From Kitasatospora kifunensis (GTDB lineage Bacteria > Actinomycetota > Actinomycetes > Streptomycetales > Streptomycetaceae): a stretch of 64,000 nucleotides of DNA. The DNA is taken from NCBI RefSeq assembly GCF_014203855.1, contig NZ_JACHJV010000001.1, forward strand, positions 3,162,001-3,226,000. The letters are read 5' to 3'. A model generated the notes under the pieces. The model saw nothing but the letters and a program-made list of their open reading frames with translations. It made no database searches and was not told the DNA's origin. Shown here piece by piece: positions 60,468-64,000 of the stretch (positions are counted from its first letter, which is position 1; each line of letters opens with the position of its first letter). The translations under genes were made by a program, and so were the position numbers.

Positions 60468-61383
60468 ACCGGATCCTCGGGTCCAGGACCGCGTAGAGCA
60501 GGTCGACGAGCAGGTTGGCCAGCAGGAAGACGATGACCAGGATGGTCACGAAGCCGACCACGGTGTTGGTGCTCTGCCGCACGATCCCCTGGTAGAGGGT
60601 GTAGCCGACGCCGTGGATGTTGAAGATGCGTTCCGTCACGAGCGCGCCGCCCATCAGCGCGCCCAGGTCCGTGCCGAGGAAGGTGACGACGGGGATCAGC
60701 GAGTTGCGCAGCAGGTGGTTGATCACCACGCGGCGCCGGGGCAGGCCCTTGGCCACCGCCGTGCGCACGTAGTCCGCCTTGGAGTTCTCGGCGACGGTGG
60801 TGCGGGTCAGCCGGGCCACGTAGGCCAGCGAGACCGAGGCCAGCACGAGGCCCGGCAGGATCAGCGACTTGAAGGTCACGTCGAAGCCGACCGTGGCCGG
60901 CAGGATTCCCCACTTCACCCCGACCAGGTACTGCAGCACGTAGCCGGTGACGAAGGTCGGGATGGAGATGACCACCAGGGTGAGGATCAGCACCGAGTTG
61001 TCCGCGACCCGGCCCCGCCGCAGCCCGCTGAGCAGCCCGAGGCCGATCCCGAAGACCACCTCGATGACGAACGCCACCGCGGTGAGCCGCAGGGTGACCG
61101 GGTAGGCGGACGCCAGCTGCGAGGTCACCGTCTGTCCGCTGAAGGTGGTGCCGAAGTCCCACTGGAACAACTTGCCCATGTACTTGAGGTACTGGAGCCA
61201 GAGCGGGTCGTTCAGGTTGTACTGGGCTCGGATCTGCGCCGCCACGGCCGGGTCCGGCGCCCGGTCACCGAAGAGCGCGTTCACCGGGTCACCGAGCGCG
61301 TGCACCATGACGAAGATCAGGAAGGTGGTCCCGATGAACACCGGGATCATCTGGAGCAGGCGCCTCAGGACGTAGCGTCCCAT
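60460..61383 (-). CDS. Second oligopeptide ABC importer: permease (OppB type)
   Basis: A 307-residue permease with six helices, starting MGRYVLRRLLQMIPVFIGTT. The FDTQFSG-like WDFGTTFSGQTV and the coupling loop DYVRTAVAKGLPRRRVVINH are typical of OppB. The C-terminus is DLLYAVLDPRIRYA. ATG 61383 has GGAGG at 5 bases; GTG 61395 is also open. Confidence 0.93.
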   Translation of the reverse strand: MGRYVLRRLLQMIPVFIGTTFLIFVMVHALGDPVNALFGDRAPDPAVAAQIRAQYNLNDPLWLQYLKYMGKLFQWDFGTTFSGQTVTSQLASAYPVTLRLTAVAFVIEVVFGIGLGLLSGLRRGRVADNSVLILTLVVISIPTFVTGYVLQYLVGVKWGILPATVGFDVTFKSLILPGLVLASVSLAYVARLTRTTVAENSKADYVRTAVAKGLPRRRVVINHLLRNSLIPVVTFLGTDLGALMGGALVTERIFNIHGVGYTLYQGIVRQSTNTVVGFVTILVIVFLLANLLVDLLYAVLDPRIRYA

Positions 61384-61410
61384 GCGAACCTCCACTGGGC
61401 GGACGACGAC

Positions 61411-61443
61411 CGGCGGCCGGCTCCGCCAGGGAACCGGCCGCCG
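61411..61443 (-). terminator. Intra-operon hairpin after the second importer's lipoprotein gene
   Basis: A 10-bp GC stem CGGCGGCCGG/CCGGCCGCCG around a 13-base loop in the 67-bp gap between the binding-protein and OppB-type genes. As in the other operon, it probably lets the binding protein be made in excess. Confidence 0.7.
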
Positions 61444-61450
61444 CTACCGG

Positions 61451-63088
61451 CTAGCTGACGGTGACCTCGGTGTAGACCGGGACGCTGAACGGGTCGAGCA
61501 TCACGTTGTTGACGCGGCTGGACCAGGCCACGGTGCCGTTCTGGTACCAGAGCGGGATGGCCGGCACGTCGGTGACGAGCATCTTCTCGGCGTCCTGGAA
61601 GGCGGAGACCGAGGTGGCCTGGTCGGGTTCCGCGTTGGCCTTGTTGACCTGGGCGTCGAACTGCGGGTTGCTGTAGTGCGAGTCGTTGGACGACCCGTCG
61701 GTGGTGTAGACCGGCTGCAGGAAGTCCTGGATCAGCGGGTAGTCCATCTGCCAGCCGGTCCGGAAGGCACCGGTCATCTTCTTGCCGGCGACCTGGTTGC
61801 GGAAGTCCGCGAAGGTGCCGATCGGGTTGCCGACACAGGCCTTGTTGTTGCCCAGCGCCTGGTTGATGCTGTTGCAGGTCGCGTCGACCCAGTCCTTGTG
61901 CCCGCCGTCCGCGTTGTAACTGATGGTCAGCTGGCCGCCGGGGATGCCGCCGCCCTGCTCGATCAACTGCTTGGCCTTGGTGGGGTTGTAGGTGCACAGG
62001 TCACCGCAGAGGCCGTCCTTGAAGCCGCCGCTCGCGCCCAGCACCGGGGAGGTCCAGTCGGTGGCCGGCGTCCGGGTGTTGGTGAAGATGGTCTTGACGA
62101 TGGTGGGCCGGTCGATCGCCATCGAGATGCCCTGCCGGACCAGCTTCGCCTTGTCGGTGCTCCAGTTGGACTGGTACAGCGGGAAGGAGACGGTCTGGAT
62201 GATGCCGGCCGGCGTGTTGAGGAAGCGGCCGCCGCTCGGCCCGTTCGCCAGCGTCTTGAGCGCCGTGGTGGAGAGCGTGTTGTCGATGTCCAGGGCGCCG
62301 GACTGCAGGTCGGAGTAGGCGGCGTTGGGGTCGGTGTAGACGACGAGGTTGATGCCGCCGTTCTTCGGCTTGTTGGTGCCGCTGTAGTCCGGGTTCGGCA
62401 CCAACTGCATCTGCTGGCTGCGGGTGTACGACTGGATCTTGTACGGCCCGTTGCCGACGGGCTTGTCCAGGTACCCCGCGTGGTCACTGAAGAAGGTCGC
62501 GGGCAAGGGGTAGTAGGCGGTGTAGCCCAGGGTCTGCGGCCAGGTGGAGAACTTCTGGGTGAGGGCGACCGTGAAGGTGTTGTCGTCGACCACCTTGAGG
62601 CCCGACATGGTCTGCGCGGTCGGCGAACCAGTGGCCGGCGCAACGTCGTTGAAGCCCTGGATGTACTGGAAGAAGCTGGCGTTGACCTGCTTGTTGGTGG
62701 AGAGGGCGCCGTAGTTCCAGGCGTCCACGTAGGACTTGGCGGTCACCGTGGTGCCGTCGCTGAACTTCCAGCCCGGCTTGAGCTTCACCGTCCAGTTCTG
62801 CTGGTCGGAGGAGGTGATGGAGTCGGCGTTGGCGTTGCTGGCCGCGCTCGTCTTGGGGTCGTACTGGACCAGTCCGGCGAAGATCATGTTCTCCACCGCT
62901 CCGCCGTTCACCTCGTTGGTGTTGGCCGGCTCGAGCGGGTTCTGCGGATCGCCCCACCACGCCTTGACGACCCCGCCGCCGGAACCGCCTCCGCTGCCGC
63001 TGCTCTTGCTACTGCTGCAACCGGTGGCCGCCAACGCCACCGACGTCACAGCGATCACGGCCCAGCGCACTCGGGTGGCTGCAGGCAT
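61451..63088 (-). CDS. Second oligopeptide ABC importer: peptide-binding lipoprotein (OppA type)
   Basis: A 545-residue family 5 solute-binding protein. The lipoprotein signal ends in LAATGCSS (acylated Cys about residue 24), followed by a Ser/Gly linker and VKAWWGDPQNPLEPANTNEV. The family signature is WTVKLKPGWKFSDGTTVTAKSYVDA. ATG 63088 has AGGAGG at 7 bases. It is the first gene of the leftward operon. Its binding specificity is unknown; it is clearly divergent from the BldKB-like protein. Confidence 0.93.
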   Translation of the reverse strand: MPAATRVRWAVIAVTSVALAATGCSSSKSSGSGGGSGGGVVKAWWGDPQNPLEPANTNEVNGGAVENMIFAGLVQYDPKTSAASNANADSITSSDQQNWTVKLKPGWKFSDGTTVTAKSYVDAWNYGALSTNKQVNASFFQYIQGFNDVAPATGSPTAQTMSGLKVVDDNTFTVALTQKFSTWPQTLGYTAYYPLPATFFSDHAGYLDKPVGNGPYKIQSYTRSQQMQLVPNPDYSGTNKPKNGGINLVVYTDPNAAYSDLQSGALDIDNTLSTTALKTLANGPSGGRFLNTPAGIIQTVSFPLYQSNWSTDKAKLVRQGISMAIDRPTIVKTIFTNTRTPATDWTSPVLGASGGFKDGLCGDLCTYNPTKAKQLIEQGGGIPGGQLTISYNADGGHKDWVDATCNSINQALGNNKACVGNPIGTFADFRNQVAGKKMTGAFRTGWQMDYPLIQDFLQPVYTTDGSSNDSHYSNPQFDAQVNKANAEPDQATSVSAFQDAEKMLVTDVPAIPLWYQNGTVAWSSRVNNVMLDPFSVPVYTEVTVS

Positions 63089-63209
63089 GAAGGACCTCCT
63101 CGTGGTGTGTGTGAGGCATCACATCCCATTCGAGGGGCCCGGCCATGACGACGCACCCGCAGCAGGGCCACACGGGCGCCCGGTGCCGCCGAACGGGTGG
63201 CCGAAACGC

Positions 63210-63245
63210 CGTCAGCCGGCTCCCCCGAAGGGGAACCGGCTGACG
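63210..63245. terminator. Terminator between typA and the second importer operon
   Basis: Stem CGTCAGCCGG/CCGGCTGACG continuing through CCCC/GGGG around a short loop with one internal mismatch pair, 34 bases downstream of the typA stop. Confidence 0.85.
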
Positions 63246-63278
63246 GGCGTCGCGGTGGCGAACCGAGCTGGTGTGGCG

Positions 63279-64000
63279 TCAGTTCTTCTTGGCGCGCGAG
63301 GCGGTGCGGCCACGCTCCTTCTGGTCCAGCACGACCTTGCGGATGCGCACGGTCTCCGGGGTCACCTCGATGCACTCGTCCTCGCGGCAGAACTCCAGCG
63401 ACTGCTCGAGCGACAGCTTGCGCGGCGGCACCAGGTTCTCGGTGGTGTCGGAGGAAGCCGCACGCATGTTGGTGAGCTTCTTCTCCTTGGTGATGTTGAT
63501 GTCCATGTCGTCCTGGCGCGAGTTCTCGCCGACGATCATGCCCTCGTACACCTCGGTGGTGGGCTCGACGAAGAGCGTGCCGCGCTCCTGGATGCCCATC
63601 ATGGCGAACGGGGTCACCACACCGGCACGGTCGGCGACCAGCGAGCCGTTGTTGCGCATCCGCAGCTCACCGAACCACGGCTCGTGGCCCTCGAAGATGC
63701 TGTGCGCGATACCCGTACCGCGGGTGTCGGTCAGGAACTGGGTGCGGAAGCCGATCAGGCCACGCGAGGGGACGATGAACTCCATCCGGACCCAGCCGGA
63801 GCCGTGGTTCGTCATGGTCTCCATGCGGCCCTTGCGGACGGCCATCAGCTGGGTGATCGCGCCCAGGTACTCCTCGGGGCTGTCGATCGTCATCCGCTCG
63901 ACCGGCTCGTGGGTCTTGCCGTTGATGACCTTGGTGACCACCTGCGGCTTGCCGACGGTCAGCTCGAAGAGCTCCCGGCGCATGGTCTCGACCAGGATCG
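63279..64000 (-). CDS. typA: Ribosome-associated GTPase TypA/BipA, C-terminal part (5' end outside window)
   Basis: About 240 C-terminal residues of the translational GTPase that works in ribosome assembly and stress or cold adaptation. The window begins inside the region after the G domain ([20 protein letters not shown]). It has the elongation-factor domain V-like [20 protein letters not shown] and the TypA-specific C-terminal domain ([40 protein letters not shown]). The stop is at 63279. The N-terminal GTP-binding motifs lie beyond the window. Confidence 0.97.
   Translation of the reverse strand, partial: ILVETMRRELFELTVGKPQVVTKVINGKTHEPVERMTIDSPEEYLGAITQLMAVRKGRMETMTNHGSGWVRMEFIVPSRGLIGFRTQFLTDTRGTGIAHSIFEGHEPWFGELRMRNNGSLVADRAGVVTPFAMMGIQERGTLFVEPTTEVYEGMIVGENSRQDDMDINITKEKKLTNMRAASSDTTENLVPPRKLSLEQSLEFCREDECIEVTPETVRIRKVVLDQKERGRTASRAKKN

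Overview
The window is chromosomal DNA of a streptomycete-type actinomycete (Streptomyces, Kitasatospora or Streptacidiphilus). Base composition is very GC-rich, GTG and TTG starts are frequent, and GC-biased hairpins without a U-tract end most transcription units. The gene neighbourhoods (moeZ; DUF3107; sigE-rseA-tatB; mrp; fdxA-dapC; mshB; BldK-type peptide permeases) are those of the conserved core of Streptomyces chromosomes. I see no prophage, insertion sequence, CRISPR array, rRNA or tRNA. There is at most one TTA codon in the genes annotated here.

Layout. 1-4.9 kb: the 5' part of a UvrD/PcrA-family helicase, an alkyltransferase-like protein without the alkyl-accepting cysteine, and a large membrane protein joining a degenerate kinase-like domain to a flippase-like domain. 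4.9-11.4 kb: moeZ, a sugar-nucleotide-type epimerase, a 39-codon ORF that may be a relic, an alpha/beta hydrolase, a TetR regulator, DUF3107, a small membrane protein and a ferritin-like protein. 11.4-15.5 kb: a DEAD-box RNA helicase with a long structured leader, an apparent CTG start and a repetitive histone-H1-like tail, then a second alpha/beta hydrolase. 15.5-24.1 kb: small conserved proteins, a PHP phosphoesterase, a SUFU-domain protein, an EamA exporter, an MgtE-N/CBS protein, DUF1003, Mrp and an uncharacterised protein carrying a minisatellite. 24.2-27.4 kb: tatB, an anti-sigma factor and an ECF sigma factor, divergent from an O-methyltransferase. This is the Mycobacterium sigE-rseA-htrA-tatB arrangement without htrA.

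27.5-39.4 kb: DUF3117, an enoyl-CoA hydratase, 3-methyladenine glycosylase, a DivIVA-domain protein, a dihydropteroate synthase, a LOG-family protein, dapE, a lysozyme-like membrane protein, a secreted protein, dapC-fdxA, a GNAT acetyltransferase and a SirB1-type protein. dapE and dapC serve lysine and diaminopimelate synthesis. 39.4-43.7 kb: an ABC exporter, histidine kinase and response regulator module transcribed leftward. It is interrupted by a rightward gene for a tiny secreted peptide, and a 16-bp perfect palindrome lies upstream of it. 43.7-50.3 kb: an S9 peptidase, a small membrane protein, mshB (mycothiol), DUF6113 and a large VanW/PG-binding membrane protein.

50.3-63.1 kb: two complete oligopeptide ABC importers face each other. 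The rightward one (permease, lipoprotein, permease, ATPase, ATPase) has the gene order of bldK, the peptide importer needed for aerial growth in S. coelicolor. It is preceded by about 500 bp of unusually AT-rich regulatory DNA. The leftward one has the order lipoprotein, permease, permease, ATPase, ATPase. Its second permease contains the TTA codon, which would put this importer under the developmental tRNA bldA. The window ends in the C-terminal part of typA/bipA.

The most unusual items are the secreted-peptide gene nested inside the two-component/ABC module, the TTA codon in the second importer, the helicase leader with its CTG start, and the 39-codon ORF. None amounts to a clearly new multi-gene system from sequence alone.
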